Source: Auanema rhodensis (Eukaryota > Nematoda > Chromadorea > Rhabditida > Rhabditidae). Taken from it: DNA of 64,000 nucleotides. Positions 25,326 through 35,803 of this stretch are shown here, piece after piece. A model generated the notes under the pieces. The model saw only the letters and a list, made by a program, of their open reading frames with translations, was not told the origin of the DNA and ran no database searches. The stretch lies in NCBI GenBank assembly GCA_964057225.1, contig OZ059897.1, positions 15,004,001 through 15,068,000 on the forward strand, read 5' to 3'. Made by a program: the position numbers and the translations under genes. The number at the start of each line of letters is the position of its first letter. Positions within the stretch are counted from its first letter, which is position 1.

Positions 25326-27993
25326 ATGGATGATGCAAGTCCAACTGTTTGTAATTATGTTTATGAAATTAATTGTTCAATTTCAATTGTTTCAAGTTCT
25401 ACGTCTTGTAAAAAAGGTTCTATTAATGCCAAACAAGCTATACTAACACTAGGGAGAAATGCTCAGAGGTTTTGATTTCTGTTTGTGTTTAGTTTTAGAA
25501 TTCTTTTTTTAGGGACATTCTTTTGCAAATTCAACTTTTATCAGGAAAAAATGGTGGTCATCCTACAGTTGCATCGTATCCTCTTAAAAGTTGTTTAGTA
25601 CATCAAGCATTAATAGGACAAGGAAGAGGCAGTATTGTGATTCCGTCTAAGTAGGATCCAAGTATTTATACTTTTTTTGAAAATATATTTCAATTTAAGG
25701 GAATTGATTGTTCAGTTTAATAATTGTGCTCCGAGGAAATTAAATGTTTTCCTTAAATCTCTTCAAGCCAAATTGGACCTTATGAAATCTAATGATATTA
25801 CTAAAACTCCTATGAATGCCAGGTTTATTATATATATATATGGCACTGATTAATTTTTGCTTATAGGTCTGCGCTTTGTAATGGGTTACCTAATGTTTTT
25901 AATGTACTAAGTCCTTTAACAATAGGAGAAATTAGAAATGTTAGGAGGTACAAAAACAATTTATCTATTACTATGAGTATATGATGATCTTAAGGTTACG
26001 TGGGGTCGCTACGGGGGAATCACCTTTGGCAAAGGGAATTAAAGTTTCTGGAACTCCTAAGCGGGTACTTGGAGTTAGGAATGTTCAAGCGACAACTCCT
26101 ACAGCACGATTGAAACGACCTTCTAATCAAGAAGAAGTGATATTTTAGATGATATGAGTTTTTCAAAAATATTTATAGATAGTATTTGAAAGAGTTACTT
26201 TAACTGAAGAACAAAAAAAAGTGGTTCGAGCGGTGGTAAGGGATAAAATGAATATCTTCTTTACTGGAAGTGCTGGCACTGGTAAATCCCTAATTTTACG
26301 AAGAATTATTGAGTTGCTACCTGCTTCATCAACTTTTGTAACTGCTGCTACTGGTAAGTGCTTGAGTCTTTGTTCTTGTATAAATGCATTAACTCAGGAG
26401 TGGCAGCATGTCAGCTAGGAGGCATAACACTTCATAGTTTTGCTGGTATTGGTATTGGCGCTGGTCCGCCTGAAAATTTATTCAAAGTCTTAATCTTAGA
26501 AAATAATTATCTAATGTTTTACTTTTTAGTTGGCTTCTTCTAATCCAGCCACCATTAAACAGTGGAAGAATTGTAGTCATTTGATAATCGATGAAATCTC
26601 GATGATAAATGCTGATTACTTCACAGCTTTGGAATATGTAAGTGACTCATTGAAAATTATGTTTTATTTTTTCAAGGTTTCTCGAAATATACGTGGGATT
26701 GATCGTCCATTTGGTGGAATACAACTAATCATAACTGGAGACTTTTTGCAATTGCCACCTGTTACCAAAGATGGGAAGGAGCCTTCTTTTTGCTTTGAAG
26801 TTCGTTATATTGTTTTAATTTTTGTAAACTTTACTTCACAGAGTGGAGCGTGGAATAAGGCGATTCATAAAACAATCTTATTGAAAGATGTAAAACGCCA
26901 AGATGATCAAATTTTTGTTGATGTTTTACAACAAATACGCTTAGGGCGGTTAGTGTAATCAGAGCAATGCTTAAACTTATCATAATCGTTTTTAGATGCG
27001 ATCCTAAATCTGTCACAATCTTGAAAAGCACAAAAGAAACTAATTTTGAATCTCGTGGGATCGTCCCAACTAAGTTGTGTACGCATACAGCTGATGCCGA
27101 CATTATCAATCTGAAAAGCTTAGATCAATTGAATGGTAAATTTAAGAATTGTAATGCAAATTAATAGTTCGATTTAAGCTCCCTGCAAAGAATTCAAATG
27201 TGACGAAAATTATAGAATACCGGATAAGCTCAAAGTCATAATACCGAAAGTGCTCAATCTTAAAGAGGGTGCTCAGGTTATGTTAACTAAAAACTTGGAT
27301 TTGACCCGAGGACTATCTAACGGTTCCCGTGGAGTGGTAAAAGGTTTTTCTAAACATGGTCTACCAATGGTAAAATTCGCGTCTATTCAAGAGGAAATTG
27401 AGGTGATTTTTGTCAAATTGGGATTAACTTTTTAAATAAGCTTACAGATTCGGCCAGTGCTATTTTCTGTCAGAATACCAGGCGTTGAAGAAAATGTTTG
27501 GAGAAAACAATTGCCTCTTCAATTAGCTTGGGCTATTTCAATTCACAAATCTCAAGGGCTTACTCTTGATGCTGTTGAAATGTCACTCTCTAGGTATTAT
27601 TTTTTTGGCTCTTTTTGGTAATTAAAAGATAACTCGTTGTCATCGAACTATTTATGTTTTACATTAATTGAGAATGAAGTTTTTTCTGAAAACAAAAAAT
27701 CTAGAGAAGAGTTTTGAAATTTGGTTTAATTTTGAATATATTTTTTTCAGAGCGTTTGCAGAAGGGCAAGCATATGTTGCACTCTCACGTGCTCGTAGCT
27801 TAAATTCTGTAAAAATCATTGGATTTGATACTTCTGTCATAAAAGCAAACAAAAAAGTTCTTAAGTATGCCTTTTTTATTCCCAATTTTTAAATAAAAAA
27901 TATTGTTTCAGATATTATGAAAGTTTTTGTGTTGAGGAAGAAGATGATGTAGATGACTTTATCATAAGAAAACGTAGTAGACTCAGTGTTTGA
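25326..27993 (+). CDS. pif-1: PIF1-family DNA helicase
   Basis: 5'-3' helicase acting on G-quadruplexes, telomeres, Okazaki fragments and mtDNA in other organisms. An N-terminal region of about 250 residues ([20 protein letters not shown]...) has the length of the PIF1 N-terminal domain. The helicase core begins [20 protein letters not shown]. Motifs visible: Walker [19 protein letters not shown], Ia [20 protein letters not shown], Walker [31 protein letters not shown], and the PIF1 signature region after it. Further on are [15 protein letters not shown], motif [18 protein letters not shown] and motif [16 protein letters not shown]. The tail is short and ends in RKRSRLSV, which could be a nuclear signal. 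All motifs look intact after removal of small introns. The start is the first ATG of the conserved frame. Only 139 bp separate its stop from the ARV1 start, so the two may be one operon. Confidence 0.95.
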
Positions 27994-28132
27994 TTGTGCA
28001 GATTAAAGCATGTAAATACGTGAATAAAGCTTCAATCGCTTAGCTCAATATACTTTTTGATTGGAATTCCATCTAGTGTCGACCGAAAATTTTATTTTTA
28101 TATTGTTATGTAAAATATAATACAGCGTAGAA

Positions 28133-29036
28133 ATGGTGAAAACAGATTATTATTGCATAAATTGTATGCATCCAAGTAAAGACCTTTATCACAAATTTTC
28201 TTCTGAAGTGATTCGTCTGAAGGAATGTGTGAGCTAAAAAATTAGTTTTACAACAAAGTTCTTTTCTACAGGAAAATTGTGGTAATCTAGTAGATAAATA
28301 TGTCGAATACGATACGGTATTAGTAGTTATCGACTTAATCATACATTATTCTACTGCCTACAAACATTTTTTATATAATATAGAGAACGATGTAAGGAAA
28401 CTATAGCTGTAGGGGTAGTCCTAATTATTTTCAGAATTTCTTACGATTAACTGTAATATTCTGCTTTTGTGATGCGTATGATAAGTGGATTGGAGAACGC
28501 GCATTACTGTTGGATGCAGCTAAAGTATATGATCTGGAATGGATGTGAACATTTTTAATCGAATCGACTTTGTCAAAGAAATGCTTTCAGATTTTATAAG
28601 AGCTTAGCTCAAAGTTTTATGGAAATGTTCACATTTATTGTATTTGTTGCCATCTTCGATCTATTATGCAAAAATTCCAGAGATATAAAGTTTATAGCTA
28701 AATCTACAATGCTTGGATATTATGGTTTCTTTATTGTCGTTGTTGAAAGATATTCACCTTTTTTCAGGAAATGTTGCTGTTGTCCTATCTATTATTTTCC
28801 GTCTTAGCAATGACTTCTCGTATCGCTTGGCAACGCAAATATTTCTTTTTATATCACATATTCAAGTTCAACGAGGTAAACATTTATTATTTTTTGAGAA
28901 CTAATCTTCATTATCTGCAGCTCTATTTCCATCCCAAATCTTTGCGATTAATTTTATAGTTATTGTTATTGCCACTCTACTATCTACATACATAGGAACA
29001 GAAACGAAGAACCTATTGAACAGTATTGATTCTTAA
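28133..29036 (+). CDS. arv-1: ARV1, ER sterol/sphingolipid homeostasis protein
   Basis: ARV1 is an ER membrane protein needed for sterol distribution and GPI-anchor assembly. The ARV homology domain is at the N-terminus: a first zinc pair YYCINCMHPSKDLYHKFSS and a second pair CENCGNLVDKYVEYDTVLVV, in the CX2C...CX2C arrangement. After the signature follow HYSTAYKHFLYN and several hydrophobic segments (FTFIVFVAIFDLLC, VAVVLSIIFRL, IFAINFIVIVIATLL). The first two introns are about 50 bp. Joins supported by frame are KEC/ENCGN, END/NFLRL, LEW-I/FYKSLAQ, GYYG/NVAVV and VQR/ALFPSQIF. The stop is TAA at 29034-29036. It is the probable second cistron after PIF1. A plus-frame reading that continues into the introns gives misleading peptides. 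Confidence 0.92.
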
Positions 29037-29528
29037 GGTTTTATAGCAACGTATGAGCGAACTTTAAAAATAAAAGTAAATTACCGAATGTTGAAATTAG
29101 CAACATTTTATAAAATATTTTCATGGTGATCAGTAATCCTTTTTATGTAATTTATCGAATATAATAAAATTTCTTTTCATTTTTTATCTTCAATGTGTTG
29201 ATTTATCAACAAGTATCCAAAACTAGTTTCGTCTATTCAGATGAAAAAAGATATATGCATGAAGAAATATCATTGAGGAGCATTAGGTTGACCAGAATCA
29301 TATTAAAGAATAATTACCAACGTTATCATAGTATTATACTATTTGTACACCTCTTCCAAAAAACTACCCATTAAACGGTAAACAAGAGTACGTATTGCGT
29401 ACCGCTTGAAATTTCGAATTCGCTCAATTTTGCATCTTCTCTGCCATTTTTAAAATATTTTTTTCTGATACTGCCAATCTTTCATTCAGTTACATTAATA
29501 AAATTAATAGTTACTAAATTTGTAGATA
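29037..29528. other. Intergenic region upstream of SmF
   Basis: About 490 bp, AT-rich, with no coding or RNA signal that I can support. It probably contains the promoter of the SmF gene. Confidence 0.45.
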
Positions 29529-29896
29529 ATGTCTAATATGAATATTGTCAACCCTAAGCCTTTCCTCAACAGCCTTACTGGTAAGCTTGTGATTTGCAAG
29601 CTCAAGTGGGGAATGGAGTACAAAGGTATGTGGTTATAACTTGAGAAATATATAATTTATTATTGATCTTCATAGTAATATATTGATATATTGAAGGCAT
29701 TCTTGTTTCTGTTGATGGATATATGAACTTGCAATTGGCTAATGCTGAGGAAATCATTGATGGTAACAACACTGGAAGTCTAGGTGAAATCTTGATCAGG
29801 TTTGATATTAGTATTATCCTAATGTAACCTGAGATAATATTTTGCAGATGTAATAACGTTCTTTACATTGGTGGTGCCGATGATGCATCCGATTAG
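29529..29896 (+). CDS. snr-5: Sm-F core spliceosomal protein (SNRPF)
   Basis: Member of the seven-subunit Sm ring on U1, U2, U4 and U5 snRNAs, and in nematodes on the SL RNAs. Three exons give [60 protein letters not shown] and [20 protein letters not shown], then SD and stop. Sm motif 1 ([18 protein letters not shown]) and motif 2 ([10 protein letters not shown]) are canonical, and NPKPFLN..TGK is specific to SmF against LSM6. The length of about 82 residues is normal. The start codon lies three bases after TTTGTAG, a likely splice or trans-splice acceptor. A second ATG nine bases on would drop three residues. The next gene begins 164 bp later on the same strand. Confidence 0.96.
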
Positions 29897-30060
29897 ACAA
29901 TGATGTTGTGTTCCTTATTCCTGCACCAAGTATCTCATTGTTATTTTTTACCTATTTCCAATAAATATTTGCTGATGCATTTGTCTCTGAGTTTTTATGG
30001 TTTTTTTCCTATAATTGGTTGGATGCGTTAAACGTTGAAATTATCAAGGTTTTTATCTAG

Positions 30061-31865
30061 ATGATGAGGGGAAGGCCATTTAGTAAAGAACCTGAGGTAG
30101 GCGAAAAGAAGAAAGCATTTCAAAATATCTACTAGGATCCTGATGTTCGCCGAGCCCGCATAATGCTCTCAAATCAAAAGTTTGTACAATATGCAATGGA
30201 AGTCGATGAAACAGACTCTGATAGAGAGGTTTGAATGAGATATTGTCGAATTCACATGTTTACGATAGAGATGCGGACAAATGTTGAAAACTCAATATAT
30301 TCCAAGATTAAATGATGTATATGAAATGAGGTGATATAAATTTAAAACTTAAAAATAAATTTGTTTGAAGAATTGGAGATAACAATGCAATTAATCAGCA
30401 ATGCAGCAGAATAAAAAATGCTATGCTTTCAGTATATAAATTAACTTTTATTTTGTACATTTGTCATTTTTCAGATTGTAGATGATGATCCTATTTTGAG
30501 AATAATTGTAGATGAGGTGGAAAAACTAGTCAATAGACAAAAAGAACTAATGCCTAATGTATCTTTCTCAAGTATAGCAAAGTAGAGTCTATCTAACTTG
30601 TGTATAATGTTTAGATTTGTCTTCGTTCACATTAGTTGATCACTACTATCCTTACATTCTTGATTTTCGTCGTTCTCAGTTTTTGAGACCAATTTTCATA
30701 GGTTAATTTATCTTATAAATAATATAACTATATTTATATTAGATGGATGTGGTGCGACATTTTCTTTAGATATTTATACCAAGCCTTGTTTTTTACATGA
30801 ATGTAAAATGTATGACAGACACAGGATGCTACCTATGAGACGTTTGCTCCATTTAGTGCTTCATTTTCTTTTAAGGGGCCATCTTGTGTGTTTTTTATTT
30901 TTTGTTGTATGAAACCCTGTTCTCAAATTTAGGTAAAAATACTATTGCCAACATTTTATGAAAATCCATATTTCCATTCTCTGGTACAAGCTCCCGTGGT
31001 TGATAATATGGAAATATATGAGGTAATTGATATTCAATTCACAATCTTATTTTTTTATTCAGTGCTTGAAAAGACAAGATATGATCCATTTTATTGACCT
31101 AGAGGATTCACCAGCCAGTCTAACTGGAAAAATGAGTAATTTGGTTGATGAGGTCTTGTTGCTGTTAAATGCAATATATAATCTAAAAAGATTTCAGGTG
31201 AAAGCTTGTTTTATATCACGACCAGATGTTCATGATGTATATAATCGTTTATACGCTAATACATTTACTAAAATCGACGCAGATACGGTATTCCTATCAA
31301 TAAATGTCTATATCATAAACAGTTTAGTCTGAAGAAGAAATATTTTCGGATCCTCGAGTTGCCGCTTGTAGTATGCGAATGCTAACCCCTCACTACCTCA
31401 CTCATAATGACACATTTGTTAATATATTTTGGAATATTTTTCTAAATTTACCTTTTTGTTCAGACAATACATGATAGCTACACACGGGTTAAGTTTGAAC
31501 ATGAAGATAGCGTCGAAAATAACAAAACTGTGCTAGCCATAGATTCCGATATAATTCTAAAGTATGATGAAGATTTTGACGAATACCCTGCTCCGGAAAT
31601 TCGCAAAAGCCAACAACTTTCTTTATCTGAGCAAGTCAAACTGGTATTAATCGCATATATTCCCTTATGACAGTGTTTTTATTAGTTACTCGAACTCTGC
31701 GAACTTGATGAGTTTCCGCCAGATGTACTGCGCTCAATACAACTGATACTATGCCTTGCCTATAAGGTGAAATTGAGAACAAATGAAGTTGTTGGTGCAT
31801 TTTAAAGCTTTTAAATCACCTATTTATAGCTTGCGATGTTCATATCGAAATATTCTGGGAATTGA
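30061..31865 (+). CDS. Divergent Regnase/Zc3h12a-like NYN (PIN-fold) RNase domain protein
   Basis: I assembled this gene from small exons. The N-terminus is MMRGRPFSKEPE, DPDVRRARIMLSNQKF and an acidic piece EVDETDSDRE. Further exons lead to FTLVDHYYPYILDFRRSQFL then RPIFIDGCGATFSLDIY. The order of what follows parallels the Zc3h12a ribonuclease domain. RPIFIDGCGATF corresponds to RPVVIDGSNVA, LVLHFLLRGHLVKILLPTFY to NWFLERGHTDITVFVPSW, IYECLKRQDMIHFIDLE to ILRELEKKKILVFTPS, and NLVDEVLLLLNAIYNL to the YDDRFIVKLA region. FISRPDVHDVYNRL then matches VSNDTYRDL. Two acidic positions change: the Asn after DG is Gly, and the second Asp of the YDD pair is Glu. No CCCH zinc finger follows. An acidic tail (LKYDEDFDEYPAPEIRK) and a helical end close the protein at the TGA 31863-31865. 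The fold assignment is an inference from motif order. Confidence 0.6.
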
Positions 31866-32096
31866 GATTTACTACAAACAGACATTAAAAAGAAGAATTT
31901 TATGCCTACACTGTCCTATAAGTAATTTACTCAACTTTGGCAATGCTGTTTAACCATCCTCCCCTTCTGTAATTAGCATATAACGCATCTGTTCACGGAA
32001 GATCTCACGTACCATTATTTATTTCTAATATTTAAAACAGGTCGGTGAATATCGAACTGTATAATTCTGCTTCACTATTTCCTACTTATTATATAG

Positions 32097-33103
32097 ATGC
32101 CTTCCCTTGATCTCTACAACGGCCCTCCTAATATAGAACATGCTATTGAGCTTTGCTTTTCATGCCTTGAGAATGGTTAGCTTATTATAAAATTCATATT
32201 TATCTCGCTATTTTATGTCCATGTTGTAAAATACACTCTGGAGCCCGTTTATCACCTCAAATATTTTGTAACAATGAAACGTTCCAAATATTTAATCCGG
32301 AACAGATCTCGGAAAAAGATTCGGTAGATAACCGTGAAATAATTAAGTTTGGAAAAAACGAGGAATCTAGCTGCCCCGGCTCTGTTCTTGTTCATCTAGG
32401 TACCGATTTATATTATAAAATTAGGATAATAGTTTTGTAGCTGCCCATGAAAAAAAAATAGAATCTGAAAAAGAAAATACATATTCTCTTGAGTTTGAGG
32501 TAAAGACGAATTATGGAAGCTAAAAACGGCAATTCCATTGTAGACTGTATTATCAACTGATCTTCCTAGGAAAAAATTTTCTCGATTTCGTGAAAAGAAG
32601 TTTATTTGTGATGTCTGTGACGCATCTTTCACTATGAAGCAAAATATTGCGGCTCACCTTTTCCTTTTTCACGTTCAGCCAGATGGCAGCATGAAAAAAA
32701 CTGAAAAAAAGTGGTTCCGCTGTAAGGAATGCTCCCAGGTAATAACGCGCTTTTCTTTTCATAATGATATTCAAAACTTGTGTGAAGTTTTTGATGAGCT
32801 GAATCGAGTAAGAATCTTAACACTCGATAAACATAAATCTTTGGAATGATACCGAATAGTTCATCCATGGGAACGGGCTGCTCAGAGGAACAGAACGGAA
32901 AGCTGACAACCAACCGCTTCTCAACACGATCGATGCGGCGCCCGCGGTCTCCTGCCAGACAACATATCAACCACTTTATCACTACCAATATCACCTCCAT
33001 ATATGCCGTGGTAGTAAGCCTCGAGAAGGTTTATCTATTCTTTTTTCAAGTTCGGATCAGTTTAAGTGAATACAGTTACCCTACTCTTCGCCATACTCTC
33101 TAG
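32097..33103 (+). CDS. C2H2 zinc-finger protein A (uncertain 3' structure)
   Basis: Probable nuclear DNA-binding protein. The ATG follows TATATAG directly and opens MPSLDLYNGPPNIEHAIELC. A middle region rich in charged residues (LEFE, TVLSTDLPRKKFSRF) leads to one clear C2H2 finger, FICDVCDASFTMKQNIAAHL followed by FLFH. A second begins FRCKECSQ and is interrupted by an intron. Its completion is unclear: the acceptor giving LNRFIHGNGLLRGTERKADN keeps the frame but leaves an irregular finger. The last part reads QPLLNTIDAAPAVSC and YQPLYHYQYHLHICR, then VRISLSEYSYPTLRHTL with the stop at 33101-33103. The 32860-33000 stretch is much richer in GC than its flanks, which supports coding. I cannot match it to a named factor. 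It may be related to the zinc-finger gene just downstream. Confidence 0.55.
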
Positions 33104-33705
33104 AAACATAAAGTTATATGACCAATACTAGAAAATCTTACAATTTTCACATCTCTGTTATGCTTATGATATGCATTTATCGTGAACACAGTCTTGGAGG
33201 ATTTACGACTTCCTCAAGCTAAAGTGTTCTTTCATTGTGAGTTTATAAGTAAACTAACAACCATGCTTCTTTTGGTGTTAATGCGCATGCACTTCTATTG
33301 ATTTTGATCGGTGTCTTGAGATGCTTTCTGTATCATATTCTATAGTAAAATTGTATTGCTTTATTTAGTTGTAGTCCTGTTAATTGTCTTATTTCCGTAT
33401 GTTCGCTATATATTATTCTGCTAGTAATTTAACGCATTACCAGGTTCCGCTCGATACTACTCGATTTTCAAATTATCCTAAACACCAGTTCATACGCCAT
33501 AATGATTGTGATTTCACGTACATGCTAATGTTGTGTTTGCGTGGAACAGGCGTTTAGAGGCGCCAGCTTTATTTCTGTATCACAATACAAATTATAATAG
33601 TTGCTTACAATTTGAACGCTGGCTGACAATTCAAACTTAAACGTCGTACGTCTCTCTTCATATCCGTCATCAAAGTTTAGATTGGCCTATATTAACAGGA
33701 AGAAT
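33104..33705. other. Intergenic region between two zinc-finger genes
   Basis: About 600 bp, AT-rich, with a slightly more GC-rich patch near 33540-33570. No coding frame with family similarity. It probably contains the 3' UTR of gene A and the promoter of gene B. Confidence 0.45.
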
Positions 33706-35332
33706 ATGGATCCTCATCCTCTTGCTAATTCATTCATACCTACTGGAGTGTTTTCTCTTTTACTGCAGAAAATGACCAAGGAAGCTACGGGTTCTTCTTC
33801 CCTTAGTTCGTGTCAGACCGCTGGAAAGTCTTGCAAAATCTCAACCACAGATTTGGAAGATATTCCCACCACTGTGCAAAAATTTGAGGCTCGCCCTGCC
33901 TTGATTGATTGCAGATCAGCTCTTTTTGAGTTGTTAGCAAATGAAGGCAAACAAGAGCAAGCTGTTCAAAAAAAGAGATTGAACCTTGAGAAAACTATTT
34001 CTCAATTAAAGAAAACCAAATCTATCGAACCCGGTGTCACTTCTCATAACGTTGATTATGAACGCAATCTGGACCCATCAAGCGGTGGCGTTAACAATGC
34101 TTTTAATTCCGAAGATGAAAAAGGCCAAGCAAACGCAACAGCGAGGATGTTCGATTTCAGTGAACTTCATGTTTCAGAGGTGTTATTTTGTGGAACATTA
34201 AAAATGTTGTTCTATGTTTGCTTCAATATTTCTCTTTCAGATTTTTCGATCTTCTACAGCAGCTGAAATTCATTTCAAAAAGAAGCATCAAAAAAGAGGA
34301 AACGTTAAAGTACGAAGTGATTGTGAAGAATGTGGTAAAAGTTTTACTTCTGCCTTTCAATTACGTGAGCATATTGCTATTCAACACTTGTATGTAACAT
34401 TTTTGTTCCATTTGTCTTATATTGGAGAATTCAGAAAAGAAAGAAATTTTAAATGTGATCAATGTGAACAACGATTTGGTAGGAGAGGAGGTTGGTATTA
34501 GTTGCTAGTTTTGTCTAATTGTTATAATTTTGCAGGCTTGAGAAGACATGTTCAAATGGTTCATCAAAATCACCTTCACAAATGCCCATATGAAGAATGT
34601 GATCATCCAGGATATAAATGTAGCAAGGTTAGTACTGCTTACTATATTTTTGTTAATTTTCTACATTTTAAAGGCATTAACAGCACATATTCGTAGTGTA
34701 CATACTAATGTTCGTCCATTTGTGTGTACTGAGTGTGAAAAGGCATTTGTGCGCAAAAATGATCTCAAAATGCATGAATTAACGCATCGAAAAGATATCG
34801 AATTCACGTATGTTTTTTTTTCTTTTTTTAGAATGTTTTGTTCTATCTGTTTATACTAAAACAGTTTGCTATTAGTTATTGTGTATTGTAGAATAGCAAA
34901 AGCCAGATAATGATTCAAGTTTTCTGAGCTTGTAGCCGTATGGAGCTGCTTTGTTGGCGGGGAAGGGGATTAAAACTGTTATCAGCTTTCGCTCGGCCGC
35001 TGTTTATGATATCTCACCGGTTGTTTTCCTATTTGTTCTTTTTCGAGTCTGGCTGCTACCACTACTGCTTATGAGGGTATGAATAACAACTGCATGCATA
35101 TCATTACGAGTGATAATAGCTAGTTGCTGAACCTGTTGAGATCTTTTCGATAACTAAATTTACTAATTATAAAAATTAATTCATCTCTAATATGCATATA
35201 TATTCTAAATAAGATATTTTATTATATTTCTTTAGGTGCACGTGTGGGCATTCCTTCCGACGACAAATGTATCTCAAAAAACATCAAAAAACCTGCAATA
35301 GTTGTTCTAATGCCACAATGGATACAGTTTAG
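33706..35332 (+). CDS. C2H2 zinc-finger transcription factor B (five fingers)
   Basis: Probable nuclear transcription factor. An N-terminal non-finger region of about 155 residues contains MDPHPLANSFIPTGVFSLLL and a lysine-rich, possibly coiled stretch (EQAVQKKRLNLEKTISQLKK). After an intron at 34180 come the fingers: CEECGKSFTSAFQLREHIAI, CDQCEQRFGRRGGLRRHVQM, CPYEECDHPGYKCSKALTAH (longer Cys spacing), CTECEKAFVRKNDLKMHELT and CTCGHSFRRQMYLKKHQKTC. The last ends His-X3-Cys, so it is a C2HC finger and lacks the usual aromatic residue before its first Cys. The tail is short, NSCSNATMDTV, with TAG at 35330-35332. The final intron is about 425 bp (34809-35234), long for this window. An in-frame TTG 24 bases upstream of the ATG is ignored. 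No orthologue recognised. Confidence 0.85.
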
Positions 35333-35803
35333 TTATCGGTTAGTACGTGATCCAATATCTCATTAAACGTACTAAAAAGCTAGACAAACGTATAATTTAT
35401 GATCTTCATATTTAAAATGTAATTCCATGGTGCAACTATGTGATCTTCGCTGATGTCGTAGATAAGAATAGAAGAAAAATATGGTAGTATTTCCTAGATC
35501 AATATACGTGATAGTTATTATCATTAATTTGATGTTTTTTTTGTATATAATGATATTGAATGAAAATGGATTTTGGTGTAGTTCGTGAGATGTAGATGTA
35601 TGTTGATGATATCTCTGAAAGGGGAAGGATTAATGGCTGCTAGTGACTGAATAGTCAGATAACGCTAACGCCGAATAAGATAGAACTGGGTGCCTTTTCT
35701 TCTAAGCAATCATCTTCTATCAGTGCTATTTGGCCGCTTGTCTCCTTCCTTATTCGTCTGTGATCATTTAGGTCTATGCTCCAAATCTTAGTATAGACTC
35801 ATC
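35333..35803. other. Promoter-proximal region of the astacin gene
   Basis: About 470 bp without a gene. The part from about 35620 to 35770 is richer in GC than the surroundings and may hold promoter elements; no defined motif can be named. Confidence 0.4.

Noticed and set aside
32632-33000. Minus-strand open frame of 122 codons opposite zinc-finger gene A
   Set aside because: It is antisense to a clear C2H2 finger and shows no family similarity; it is the shadow of the plus-strand coding sequence.
33682-33705. Upstream extension of zinc-finger gene B
   Set aside because: The extension starts with TTG, not ATG, and lies next to AG acceptors; the ATG at 33706 is preferred.
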